Made by a program: the position numbers and the translations under genes
NCBI GenBank assembly: GCA_963573315.1
Contig: OY752143.1
Coordinates: 558,001 to 622,000 of the forward strand
Direction of reading: 5' to 3'
Length of the DNA: 64,000 bases
DNA from: Entomortierella parvispora
Lineage: Eukaryota; Mortierellomycota; Mortierellomycetes; Mortierellales; Mortierellaceae
Notes under the pieces: model-generated
The model's database searches: none
Told to the model about the DNA's origin: nothing
Seen by the model: only the letters and a program-made list of their open reading frames with translations
In this document: positions 1 through 11,459 of the stretch, piece by piece
Position numbering within the stretch: position 1 is the first letter of the stretch
How the letters are laid out: every line of letters starts with the position of its first letter

Positions 1-1268
1 GTTCAAAAAAGAATGAACCCCTCCTCCTGTACAAAAAACTAATGGCTTCCTCCAATCTTTTCCTTAGGCGCCAACGTCAAGATTGATAATGCATACATTT
101 GGGACAATGTCACGATCATGGACGACAGCGTAGTTCAACACAGTATTATTGCCAACGGAGCCATTTTGGAAAAAGGGGTGACTGTCGAGAAGGGATGCTT
201 AATTTCGTTCAATGTAAGTCCTCACCTCTTCTATATCGATGTCGCAAAAGCGTGAATGGGATATTAGATATTTATCATCAACCTCGTCCGTTTTTTTGTA
301 ATCCTCTTTTTTGCAGGTCAAGATTGGTGCCGGTGCCACCGTGCCAGCGTATTCACGTTTGACGACCTTGCCTGAGGATGAGGATGACTCTGAGGCAGAA
401 TTGGAGTCGGAGCCAGCTGTTGTGGGCGCCACTGGACGCGGCAGAACTTTTAGAGAAGCGGAGGGATCGGATGATGAAGATGAGGAGGCAGATCCTCGCA
501 ACAAGCAGGTCAACCGACTTGCGTATGATTTCACTGCCCTAGAGCTGGAGCAGGCGCAACAGGAGATGGCCTCGGGATCGGAATTCGAGAGTGAGGCTTC
601 CGATCTGGAAGAGGATGAGGTCAACCCAGCCGAGGATTTGGACCGAGAGGTGACGCAGACCTTGGAGAGAGCCTTCAAGGAGAACCATACTGTCGATATT
701 GCGGCGTTGGAGTTGAACACGTTGAGAATGGCGTCCAACTCGAGCTTCCACGAGATGCGCAAGCGTATTATCCCCAGTGTCTTGAAACATATGGACGTCA
801 CCGCTGCTGCGAAATCGGGCAGGACCGTCAAGGAGGTCCTGGATAAGTGGGGTCCTTTGATTGGAAGGATGGTCCACGATGAGGATGACCAGGTTGACGG
901 ACTCTATATCTTGCAGCGGGCTTCCGCGGCTTTGGTCCCTGGCACGAGCAATAAGGTCTTTGCGCCTGCTTTGAGATACTTTTATGACGCTGATATCTTT
1001 GAGGAAGATGCCATTTTGAGCTGGTACCATTCCGAGAAGAGTCAGCAGGGCTCTGATGGAGAGAAGAAACTCCGTGAAGTGGTAAGAAAGAATGAAGAAA
1101 AGCTGGATCGATCTTTTTTTTTTTTTTTTTTCTGTTACTGACCTGAATCCATCAATGGCGTTCATATAGGCGGCTCCCATGATCGCTTTCTTGGAACAAT
1201 CGGACTCGGAAGACGAGTCAGAGGAAGAGTCCGAGGAAGAATCCGAGGAAGAGTCGGACGAAGAGTAA
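1..1268 (+). CDS. GCD6: eIF2B epsilon subunit, C-terminal part (5' end outside window)
   Basis: This is the catalytic subunit of eIF2B, the cytoplasmic guanine-nucleotide exchange factor that recharges eIF2 with GTP for initiator tRNA delivery. Visible exons are 68-213, 317-1081 and 1170-1268. Bases 1-67 are the end of an intron whose acceptor is at 66-67. The first exon holds left-handed beta-helix hexapeptide repeats (NAYIWDNVTI, QHSIIANGAILEKG). An acidic linker follows, then the C-terminal W2/HEAT exchange domain (EMRKRIIPSVLKHM, DADIFEEDAILSWY). The very acidic tail (repeated SEEE) is usual for W2 proteins. The intron at 1082-1169 carries an 18-T run at 1114-1131. The gene converges on the tricalbin gene, leaving 425 bp between stop codons. 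Identification rests on the W2 domain plus the hexapeptide repeats. Only the N-terminal nucleotidyltransferase-like part is missing. Confidence 0.93.
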
Positions 1269-1693
1269 ATGTCCCAAAGCAGCAAAGGAAACAAAAAAAA
1301 AATTAAATCAAAATCTTTAGAGCATCTTGCAACACTTGAGAATATCCCAAACATCACAGTTTCATGAAAACAACCCACCATGCACGACGGATAGGAGGTT
1401 TTTGTTATCAGACACTCTCAGACTTCTTTAAGCGCGCCGATAGAATGAAACGGGATGAGGAAAATAAGGACTTTGGACTACGGACATGAACTCCTGAACA
1501 AGAGGATCACCCATCGCTTCTCATGGATCATTAAGATCTCATCTGCAGTTGAGAGTCGTGAGCTATCAAAGTCATCCGACGGTTCGGACCTAAACCTCAG
1601 TATTGAATTCTTGTTACAACTGCAGAAAGTAGAACCCGCTCTGGCATAGCTGAGCATTTCTTTTTTTTTTTATTTACACACGAGTTAGTCCTC
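1269..1693. other. Convergent intergenic 3' region, no gene
   Basis: This stretch separates the stop codons of eIF2B-epsilon (+) and tricalbin (-). It contains A/T-rich stretches suitable for polyadenylation on both strands. A 64-codon open frame at 1455-1649 has no recognisable features. Confidence 0.6.
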
Positions 1694-4600
1694 TTATTTG
1701 CGACCAAAGAGGCCCTTCTTCCGACCACCTTCACCTCCAGGACCATCATTGGCAGGCTCAAACTCAATGGCAAGATGCAGACGTCCCCCGGATCCTCCCA
1801 ATGGTGCCCAAAAGTCGGCCTTGTACTCGCCGGGGTGAGCCTCGGTGGCGGACTGAATGTACTCCCACAGTCTCAGATCGAATTCACCGAGATCCTTGTC
1901 GCTACCAATGGTGTTATGGTCTCTGACGCAGAAGTTGATCGTCACGGGGTGGCCGGTGAGGCCTGGAATGACTACAGACTCACTCCAGTTGGGGGACAAG
2001 TTCTCCTTCTTGACCTTGGTCTTGAGGACGGTCTTGCCACCAAAGTTGACTTTCACATAGGGATCGCTGGTTCCGGACTTGTCCACACCCATAAGCGAAT
2101 CCGCCTCAATCACATGGATCGTCAAATTGCCAGGTTCGCCGACCACATCAGCGCTATCAAAGACCATTGAGGACCGTGATCGGACCGAGCCGACACTGGT
2201 TCGAGGTACAGGAGGTGACGCCACATTCAACGACCCATCCGAGTTTGAGGGACGGACGCTGTGTTGAACAGCGTTTGGATCAGGAATTGAAGTGCCAGGC
2301 TGCATTGAAGCAGGAAGCGACGCCTCCAATACACCCGGTGAATCGAGAGACGTGCGTGACTCAGACTTATCCTTACCCTTGCCTAGACCCAAGGCTGACG
2401 CGCCGGCTGAAAACACGCCCTTGCCGACAGCACCCACGCCCTTGCTTACGGAACCAACACCCTTAATCGCACCCTTGCTGACTGCTCCAGTGACTTCAAA
2501 GGCGCCGTGACCAACAGCACCAACTCCTCCAGCAACGGCGCCTACTCCAGACATGCCAGCATGACCAAGCATTTGTCCTCCAGAGGCGACCAAACCCACT
2601 CCAGACATACCAGCATGACCAAGCATTTGTCCTCCAGAGGCGACCATACCCACACCATTGCCAATGAAGGTTCCACCAAAGCCCGACTTTCTCTTGTTGG
2701 CCGACAAGAACTCGGGCATGAATTTGAGTCGGAGCTGAACCTCTCCCTGGTTTTGCTTATTCTGCAATGGGACCAGGAAGTCATTCGGAAGGACCAATTG
2801 TATGTTGCGCAGATCCATGGCGGCGCTACCAAGCAACTTGGCAGTCTGCACCTGATTCCAATCAAAGACTTCAAATGTGAACTGGTCTTCCGCACGAGAC
2901 GACTGCGAGAATCAAATAGAGAAGCCAGAGTAAGTTGTGTTGAAAACGTTGTGTCTTGTAAAGTCGATATCACATGCCTATCAATGACTTACAATAGGCA
3001 CAACAAAGGCCTCGTTATACTCTGGGTTCAAAGTCTTCTTGATCACTTCGGATTTGTGGACTTCCTTGCCGTTCACTTTGAAGATGACATAAGGATCACT
3101 GGATCCTCCTCTGTCAGCTGCAATCAGGTTCTTGGCTCGGACAAGAGTCACGGTCAAGTTACCCATATCTATTGCGAAAATGTCGGATTAATGATCTGAA
3201 ATCCTAATCACAGTCGAGCCTGCATGAAAGTGCATATCAAAACCTACTGTCCAGACGCTCCTTGGGCAAAAGTTCGATTTGAACAGGAAGATATTGGAAC
3301 TTCAACTGAAGTGTGCCGCGCTTTTCCGTCTTGTCAAGGATTAGAAAGTGGCCACCATCAGGAGGTGTAGTTTCTAGCAAAGTGCGGATATTGGACGTAA
3401 AGTTGCCAATTACGGGATCTTTGTCCAAGGAGGTCTTCTCTTTCACGAGAATAACCAGCTTGGCATACTCGAGCTCCTTGACAAATATATCAGCAATCTC
3501 GTTCCATTTGGGGTTACGAGACTTCTGGAGCTGGGACTTGAACTGATAGTTGTCGCTGTCCACGTAAAACTCGCAGTAGGTGCCAGATCGGTCCAGATCG
3601 GCCCCAATCAGACTGGTGACAAGAATACCCGAGTCATAATCCAGTGCTTCGTGGGCGTAAATGGTATTGGGAGGTAGAGTTGTTGCGGCATTGTCGACAG
3701 CGGCACTGACTGGGTTCTGTGCATTCGTAGGAGAGAGCTCGGTTGTGCTGACAGTCTCGACAGGTACCACAGGCACGCTTGCCGCAGCCGTCTTCTCGGC
3801 TTCCGTTGCCTCTTGAGCGAGCCTCAACGAAGGATGGAACGAGATCACGTAGTGGAGATCACCCTTGATAGAACCGTCCTTTTGCTTCAAAGGTGCCCAA
3901 CGATCAATGGCAGGTCTTGCCGCGTAGCCAGCCTTGTCCGCAAGCTCCTCCACGACTTCACCAACCAAGAACTCTGTCTTTCCAAGAGTTCTATCCTTGG
4001 TGACCTTTTGGTAGTCAAAGAGCTCAAACTCGAACGTCTGCTTCAAGGAGTTGACTGACACGTAATGAATCTCGTTCCAGACAGGGTTCAAGTTACTGTC
4101 AATGACCTTGGTTCGACCACGGCTCATACCCTTGTCTCCAGTAATGACAACGTATGGGTCGGAACTACCTCCAATCTCAACGTTGCGAACATCTCGTCCG
4201 CTCAACAGTTGAATGCGGAGGACACCGAATGAGGGCTTGTGGACACTGGGGTTCAGATCCTCGCCCATCAAAATAGGCTTCCAAACACCGCTCAATTTGA
4301 GCTTGCCCGTACCCTCACCTCCCTTCAACGAAACCCAGTCGACCTTGTTCGTTGTATCCTTGATAAGTCTGCTTGCTGGCACACCGTAAGAGCCGATCAC
4401 ACTACCCTCAGAGATGACCTCCACCGCAATCTGGGCAGCTTCCAAGTCAGTGACAAAGATATCCACGTCAGCACCAAATGCGGGATTGGCACCGTGCATC
4501 TTTTTTGTAGCGTGAACAACACTTCCATTCAATAACACATGGCACATAGACTTTGTCTTTCCTGTGCGGGCAATCTCCTTCGCTTGAGCCAAGTTGATGG

Positions 4601-6880
4601 CCAGAATACCCGAGTTTGACTCGACATGGATCGTCTCGCTTCCGTCTGCGGAGAGCTTTGGTGTCTGGACAGGGAAGTAAGCGGCGCGGATACGGACGGC
4701 GCCACGCTCCTTGCCGTTGCGAAGAATCTTGCACCAAACGTCGTCTTGAATGGGGTCCTCCTCAAGAGTCTTCAAATCAAAGTTGGCTTGTCCCAGGGGT
4801 TTGTCCTTTCGAATCGTGTCCTTATCCAAGAGCTCCATGCAGACGACCTCGTTAAGGTTGTTGACCAAGATGATGTTGGTTTCATCCCACACAGGATTCA
4901 AGGTGTCGTGCTTCACAGCAGTCGAGGCTAGTTCGGGGCGGTTGCCAAGGCGGATCTTAACGTAAGGGTCAGAGTTTCCTACCAATTCGGTGTTCTTGAG
5001 ATCCTTTGCGTTGTAGATGGTGAATTGGACAACGCCAGCAGCAGCTGTCAACGAGGCCCCGCCAGTCATCATTTGCTCGACATCAAGAGTGTAGACGTTG
5101 GGGGCATACATCATAGGACCAAGAATAGCGTGGGTTTGATCACGGATAAACGTCTGCAGTCCGGGGATCTGTTGGAGAGAAGAATCAACATGTGGGTCAG
5201 CAGATACCCAAACGTAAAGCTCAGAGAAACCAAGTTCAACAGTCAACCTACATGTGCAATATCCATTCCAAAGGTGTCTCCTCCAACGGGCTTCAAGACA
5301 TAGTCAATCTCTGGGGGCTCAAGGAAGCAAAAGTCGACAGTCTTGACGTGAGGGAAGTTGGCCATGAGCTTGATCTTAAATCGCATATATCCTTTGAAGG
5401 ACATATCTTCCACAAGAATGGGCATGCCTGCACCGATGATGCCCTTGCCCACACGGATCGTCAGGCAAACCTTTGGGTTAATCTGAGTACGCAGCTCTCG
5501 TGGGGTCATGTCCTCAATGTCGGTAGGCGTGAATGACACACGCCAGTCCATCATCTAACAACCATCACAGGGCGAATCAAGAGCAATTGTGGTTAGCGGA
5601 TAAAGGATCCTGAGCATAACTTCCCAGCAACAGTCTGCTCTTGGCCGCTTTGAAACAGCCAATTTATCAAGAATGGGAAATGAAAGAGCCGCCCGATATG
5701 GAGATCTACTGAGGGATAAAAATAACTTACCACCACGTCGGGATCGGTCTTGGGGAAGGCCTTGACACTCTCCACACGAGGGGCCTTTGTTCCCAAGGTG
5801 AACGTTGTAAGACGGATGGAGTCTAGGAATGCGGGGGTTTGATCGACTAGGATGCTGTCAACCGTTTGCACCACCGTTGCACTCAAGACTGGCTCGTAGA
5901 TTAGCCAGAACTTGGACATGAAGTTGTTGATCCACTCGGTTGATTCAGCCTCGTTTTCAAGCTATAATGCAGAGGGTTCCATTTGGTTTGATTGGATCAG
6001 CGGACAATGATATTGGCGCTTGCAAGAGAAAGCAGTATAAAGAGAAAAGGCAAGGGCAGGGGGTTTCCGTCGACGGGACTTACAGCATTTCTGATCAGCT
6101 CTCTTGTGATGTCGTCTCTGGCATTGCGGCGGAATCGACGGATCGAATTTTTGTAGTAGGTTGCTGCAATAGGATATAATGACGACACGTCAACACCTGG
6201 GACGTCCAACCCCTGAATGTCAAGCGAATATTCAGTTGTGTACAACTCTCCTTACCTCCAAAGGCAATGATCAAGATAAGGGAGACAAAACCACCTCCCA
6301 GTTTGAAGACAATGTAGCAGACGACAGGGATGACGATCATCGCCACAGCATTCTGCCAGAATGCTCCAAACAGAGCGCTGCTGGCAAATTCTTCCATCCA
6401 AATCGACTTTTCGCGGAATTCGTTTGAAGGGCCATCAGTGCGCTTGTAAGCTTCTAGCCATCCGAGACGGGTCACGACTGGGTAGGCGCCAACAATGTGC
6501 TTCTTTGGATCCTCTACATGAACGGGAACTTCATTTGCGGCGACTTCTTTCTCAACTTTACCGCTCACGGGAGCTCCGTTGGTACCATTTTCCTTTGGGG
6601 ATGATTTTTCGTCTTGACCTGGGACCGGGGTCATTGGCTGCGAGGTTGGAGAAGCAGTGCGATGTGCTGCCTTCTCTGCGTCCAACTTTTCGGCGCTTGG
6701 CAAGTCTGAAGGACGGATATCGGAGGAAATAACGGTTCCACCAATCACTTTTCCTACAGCTTCATCAAGACGGGCTTGTCCGGGAATCTGTGGCGATGGG
6801 TGATCATCCTGGGCACGAGGCGGGGCCACACTCAGACCGCTCGGATCCTGGGCCGAGAGACCGTTCTGGGTAGGGTCCAT
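1694..6880 (-). CDS. TCB3: Tricalbin / extended-synaptotagmin-type ER-PM tether
   Basis: The protein tethers cortical ER to the plasma membrane and transfers lipid through its SMP domain. Exons in coding order are 6880-6256, 6163-6084, 5961-5731, 5554-5252, 5168-3248, 3168-2993 and 2902-1694, giving 1514 residues. An N-terminal hydrophilic region of about 175 residues precedes a membrane hairpin at about 178-207. The SMP domain starts near residue 236 (ESTEWINNFMSKFW) and runs to about 430. Six C2 domains follow. C2-1, -3, -5 and -6 keep the SDPYV strand typical of Ca2+/phospholipid-binding C2s. C2-2 and C2-4 lack it and are probably Ca2+-independent. A Gly/Val/Ala-rich linker (about 1175-1300) between C2-5 and C2-6 includes an exact-frame 18-residue duplication. 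The symbol reflects the family; which yeast paralogue is closest cannot be told here. The upstream region is CT-rich on the coding strand. Confidence 0.93.
2544..2651 (-). repeat. 54-bp tandem duplication inside the tricalbin linker
   Basis: Two adjacent copies (2544-2597 and 2598-2651) are nearly identical. On the minus strand each encodes the 18-residue unit VASGGQMLGHAGMSGVG plus one residue. The length is a multiple of three, so the frame is kept. The few differences are single bases, which points to a recent duplication in a flexible linker. Confidence 0.9.
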
Positions 6881-9270
6881 TCGCGCAAGTATTTAAATGA
6901 GGTAGTGCAGGTGCGCTCAGACTATACGACATGTAACAGAAGAGGGAGAGAAGAGAAACAGAGAGAGAGACATAACGATGAGTGTTAACATCAAATCTGG
7001 CTAGCAAGCAAGAGATTGGGTAGACGCGACCGTGGGACACACAAAGAGAAGAAACGCGCACCAAGAGCTAAAAGAATAAGGTCAATGGGCTGTGGATAAG
7101 ACGAGTGGGCGGGTGAAGGGAGGACGAGAAAAGTCGTGGGACAACAAAAGAAGTAAAAAGGAGGAAGAGAGGAGGAGGGAGGAAAGAAAAAACAGGGAGG
7201 AAAGAGAAAGAGAGGAAGGAATGAAGGGAAAAAGAAAGGTTGTCGTCCCATTCGCATTCACATTCGTCGCTCGCTATGGCCGCTCCCTGCTGTTTTTTTG
7301 TTTGTCCTGTTTGGTTGCCAGTTTGGCTGTCGAAGGGTTCGTTCGCTGCTATTAATGTAGAAACGCTCCTCTCGTTTGCTGCTCCTTCCTGTTCCTGCTC
7401 CAACTCCAGCTCTAGCTCCAGCTCTTCCTGCTATTCCTGCTATCGTTCCTTATCCTAAGTCCATGTAGCAACTGCTCCTCGATCGCTCAGCATCGTCACC
7501 GGGTGCTCTTCTTTAGTGGACAGCGGCAAGGGACAGAAAAAAGTGAAGAGGGGCTCAAGGTTCAACCGGGAAAGAAACATGAGCTCGAGAATGCATGTCC
7601 TCTCCCTCCTTCTCCTCTTCTCTCCTCTCCCATTAGTTGGCACTTGGCCCCCTCATGAGCGCCATTTGAACACAGCAAAGAAAGAAAATGGCGCGTGTCT
7701 GTCTTGTGGTATTACTGCTCCATACAATACCTATGTTGAGGAGGGCCGGGTTGCACCTTGAGCGAGTACGGTGATGACGAGAAGTGGAGAGGCGTGAGGG
7801 GGTGAGAAGAATAGGGCTCGCAAATAATGTGGGTGGCGAGAGAGCCAGAAGAACAATGATGCGGGAGAGGCGGGCAGGTAAAGAAAGGAGAGAAAGAAAG
7901 AGAGAAAGGGAAAAAGAGAAGCGGAAGAGAAGAGAAGAGACGGATCGTTTTTGAACATGTTCAAAAGACCACAATCTCTCTGCTTGCTTGCCACAGAAAG
8001 TCAGAAACCCTCTTCTCGATGCTCTTTGGACCTTCAGTCCACTGTCCACTCCCACTCCACTCCTTTTCTTTCTTTCTCATGCTCTCCCTTTTCACCTTGC
8101 TGATGTGATCCCCGCCCAATCGGCCAATCCGCGTCGCGTGCGTAAGGCCGAGACTGTTTAGTTGATTGGCCTTGGTTCGCGCCCTTTTTCATCATTGTCA
8201 TCATTGTCATCATCGTGGGGCGTCTTATTAGTGTTGCGCCACGAAAGATGACTCGCAGGACTGCAACGTTGTTCCCTCTTCCGAGACAAGCGCACCCAAG
8301 GGCCCTGCTTGGGATGCCAAGATGGACAGCCACAGCCGTTGCTGACCACCAAGGGGTCGAATGGAGTCCATTGAAGTCTATTATACTTTCCGTTTGCTTT
8401 GGAGATGAGCTAATCGCGCGTTCGCACTCTGTCTGCCTGTCTGCATGTCTGTCTTGCCTGTCTGTCTTGTATGTCTGTGGGTCTCTCAAAATGCGCGCCA
8501 AAAAAAACTTATCTTTTGGGGCTGGACCCGCTTCTCATTTGATTCTCTGCTGCTGCCTGTGTGGGTTGGGTGATTGGTCTTCTCTTGCTTGGAACGGAGG
8601 CTTGCATGAATTCTTTCTTGTTCAGCCAACCAATGTAGCAGACAACTCGTCGCTGGCGATCTCACCGGAATCGCCCTCTCTTCTGTGTCCACCCGCAGAA
8701 TGAATCCCCCAAAGAAAAACACAAGCACAGATCGCAAACTCAATTCCCTCTCATATCATTATCATCGCACTACCGTGCACCAAGGGGTAAAAAAAGAGGC
8801 TTACTGTCTGGAACTCTCCCCCCTCGTCCCACCCGGGACTTTTCTTGCCTTTCTGCTCACTTTTTTTTCCCTCGGGCGGAGCACGACTCGTCTCTTCACG
8901 ATTTGTCCTCTTTTCTGTTTCGTCTTTGGCGGGAAGAACCTTTGTCCCAGAAGCTGACAACAGATTCAACGCCATCCACACCACTAAAAATACTCACCGA
9001 GTCTTTGGTCTACTCTTTGGAGTGCGATGCAGCAGGTGTGGAGTCCCGTGAGGTTTAGCTACTCAAGTAAGTGGCCATATTATTATCTTGAATACGGCGT
9101 GGCTCCGGCTCCAGGTCAAGGATTGAGTGAGCAATGCCAAGCCAACTTGATGTCACGTGTTGGTGGCTGAGTTTCCGTGCTTTTCTTTTTTTTTTTTTTT
9201 TTTTGCCACGAATGCGACGCACAGCAAAAGGAATAGAGCGGACAGAGGCATCAACCAACACGGACACATT
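6881..9270. other. Divergent intergenic region between tricalbin and PUS10
   Basis: This 2.4-kb stretch has no credible gene and serves as the upstream region of both neighbours. On the tricalbin coding strand it is strongly CT-rich (the plus strand is purine-rich at about 7090-7235 and 7860-7945). A degenerate TGTC-type minisatellite lies at about 8430-8475. A run of 19 T (9186-9204) lies 67 bp upstream of the PUS10 start. Open frames here are low-complexity and show no codon or domain signal. Confidence 0.6.
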
Positions 9271-11459
9271 ATGGACAAGAGGCGCCCATCTGACAGCGAG
9301 AGCGACGTCAAGAGGATAAAACTGGACGACACTATGAATGGTAACCTTGGCGATGGAAGGAGCTGGAATCTGCTGAACATTCATGCATGCAATCCCGTTA
9401 GACCTCGCGTACTTTTTTTGTGGAGAAGGGATCGCGATACCGAGTGAGGACAGCGCTCGACAGTGACTGACTCTTTTCTGATGTTCGACCCATACTTAGT
9501 TCTAAAGACACGACTCCAAAAATCACTTGCAGGAAATGAGGAGCTTAGAAGTCGCCCGACCTCCATCGATGTCCTGTTCGGTCTGACGTGCTGTGGCCGA
9601 TGCATGCTTCGGTTCCTAGGTGTCCGCGACTATGAAGTGTACCAACTGTCATCACAAGAAATCAAACAGATTTTATCCACTTCCAAGTCCACCTCGGGAG
9701 ACCCCGCACCGATCTCGGATGAAACAGAAGAACCAATTTGCACAATCTGCGTCGGAACTGTTCAATTCGCAGAAGGATTTGTGGAGGAGATTGTGGCGCG
9801 TATCAGAACAGAAGACTACATCACAAAAACATTCAATATGAACGTCACCATGCCAACAAGCACGCTTGTCCGTAACCATACCGTAAAGATAGTCTGGCGT
9901 AACCATTTCACGACCAGCCCGGATGATTTGGTGGACATCAAGGAAATTTTCAAATTGCTAATCAGCTGGCCGATCGAGGTTCAAACAGGACTCACCCTTG
10001 ATTTCACGGTACGATTCACGAACTTGGATCAATTCATGGCAGCCATTCATTGAGCTGACAGTGCGGTCTTTTTTTTTGTGAAATGTACGGATATAGAGTG
10101 AGCTCAGGATGCAAGTATCAGTCAGCCACGAAGAAACCAAGGACGATCACGTTTTTCTGTCAACAATGCCAGAGTCTGGAATGATCATCAAGAGCAAACG
10201 CGAAAAGGTATGGGGTTATGCGGTCATGATTTTTTTCTGCTGGCCGATAGGTACGATCTACTTTTCAAGATGCAATTCTCTAACTCTGGATCCATATCAA
10301 CAACATAGCGAAAAATGATTGTAGTAGGCGATGGTCGTCACAACATTGTTAAGGCATTGAGTCTTGTTTCGGACGCCAGATTCACATCGTATGTTGGCCG
10401 AGGAGATGGGAAAAATAGCTTGTCTACCCAAGAATTTGGCGATTAATATGGGTTGAACATTTTTTTGCCTCTTAGGATCGGAAAAAACGTTCCTCCAGGT
10501 GCAATTTCGACCAAGCCTGTATTGGAGTCGATCGAAATGATGAGGGAGTCGGTTTATGTAGGAGGTCGCTATCTGAAGTATACACGTGATGTCAGCCAGA
10601 CGCCTTGGACCATTGGCACTACTGTTTTGGCCGAATTGTCCGTGTCTGGAATTGTGTGCGAAACCGTGAAGAAGGCTTTCAAGGCTGATGGTAGGCGTCT
10701 CACAGATGGACTTTTCCAACAGTTTGAACTGAGGGTCGACATGTATGTTAACTTCTTGCTCTTTTGAATAGATTACAAGTTTGTCACAGCCGGACGCGAG
10801 GACGCGAATGTGCGCATGTTAGGCAACGGACGACCTTTTTACATGGAATTAATCAATCCAAGGATACCCTCGTTGCCTCATGAGACTTTGGAGCAAATTG
10901 AGAAAGAAATCAACACCATCATGCCTGAGAAGGTCCAGATCAGGAAACTCACAGGCTTGAACCCCGAGGATACTAAAATCATCAAGGATGGTGAGGATAC
11001 AAAGACAAAGAGCTATAGTGCCCTCTGCTGGGCTTCTGAATCGGTGACGCAGACCATGATCGACGCCGTAAATGCCTACAACAACAAGGCCTTCATTGTG
11101 GAGCAGCAGACACCCATTCGTGTGCTTCAAAGGTACATTCAAGAACTAAATGTGACTTTGTAAACAAGATTTGCCTCTCAACAAATGTCGTCTCTTTTTC
11201 ACAACCTAGACGTGCTCAAATGATTCGCAAGAAGGAGATCCATTCATTGAAGGCTTTCCCACTCCAGGGTCATTTTTTTGTGGTTCATTTGCACACAGAA
11301 GCGGGTACCTACATCAAGGAGTTTGTTCATGGCGATCTTGGACGGAATCAGCCCAGTTTGGCCTCGATTCTTGGATGTGAAGCCGATATTATGGAACTAG
11401 ATGTTTTGGAAGTGGATCTTGAATTTCCTCCTGTCCGCTCAGCCAATGAGGTCAAATAA
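9271..11459 (+). CDS. PUS10: tRNA pseudouridine synthase PUS10
   Basis: PUS10 converts uridine to pseudouridine in the T-arm of tRNA (positions 54/55 in characterised members). Exons are 9271-9340, 9533-10008, 10097-10207, 10309-10388, 10476-10690, 10772-11132 and 11210-11459, giving 520 residues. The N-terminal part has two CxxC pairs (C44/C47 and C93/C96), as in the zinc-binding THUMP-containing module of the family. The catalytic domain carries the family signatures YLKYTRDVSQTPW, GREDANVRMLGNGRPF (catalytic Asp predicted at residue 328), KSYSALCWA, TPIRVLQRR and AGTYIKEFVHGDLGR. The start was chosen because exon 1 is in phase with the downstream GNEELRSRP segment through the GTAACC donor. 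A short exon-1 N-terminus is the least certain part. Saccharomyces cerevisiae lacks this enzyme and uses PUS4 for position 55. Confidence 0.93.

Noticed and set aside
539-1381. 280-codon minus-strand frame over the eIF2B-epsilon gene
   Set aside because: Shadow of the acidic coding sequence, including a Ser/Asp repeat that is the complement of the Glu-rich tail.
1455-1649. 64-codon frame between eIF2B-epsilon and tricalbin
   Set aside because: It lies in the 3' regions of two converging genes with no signal or homology.
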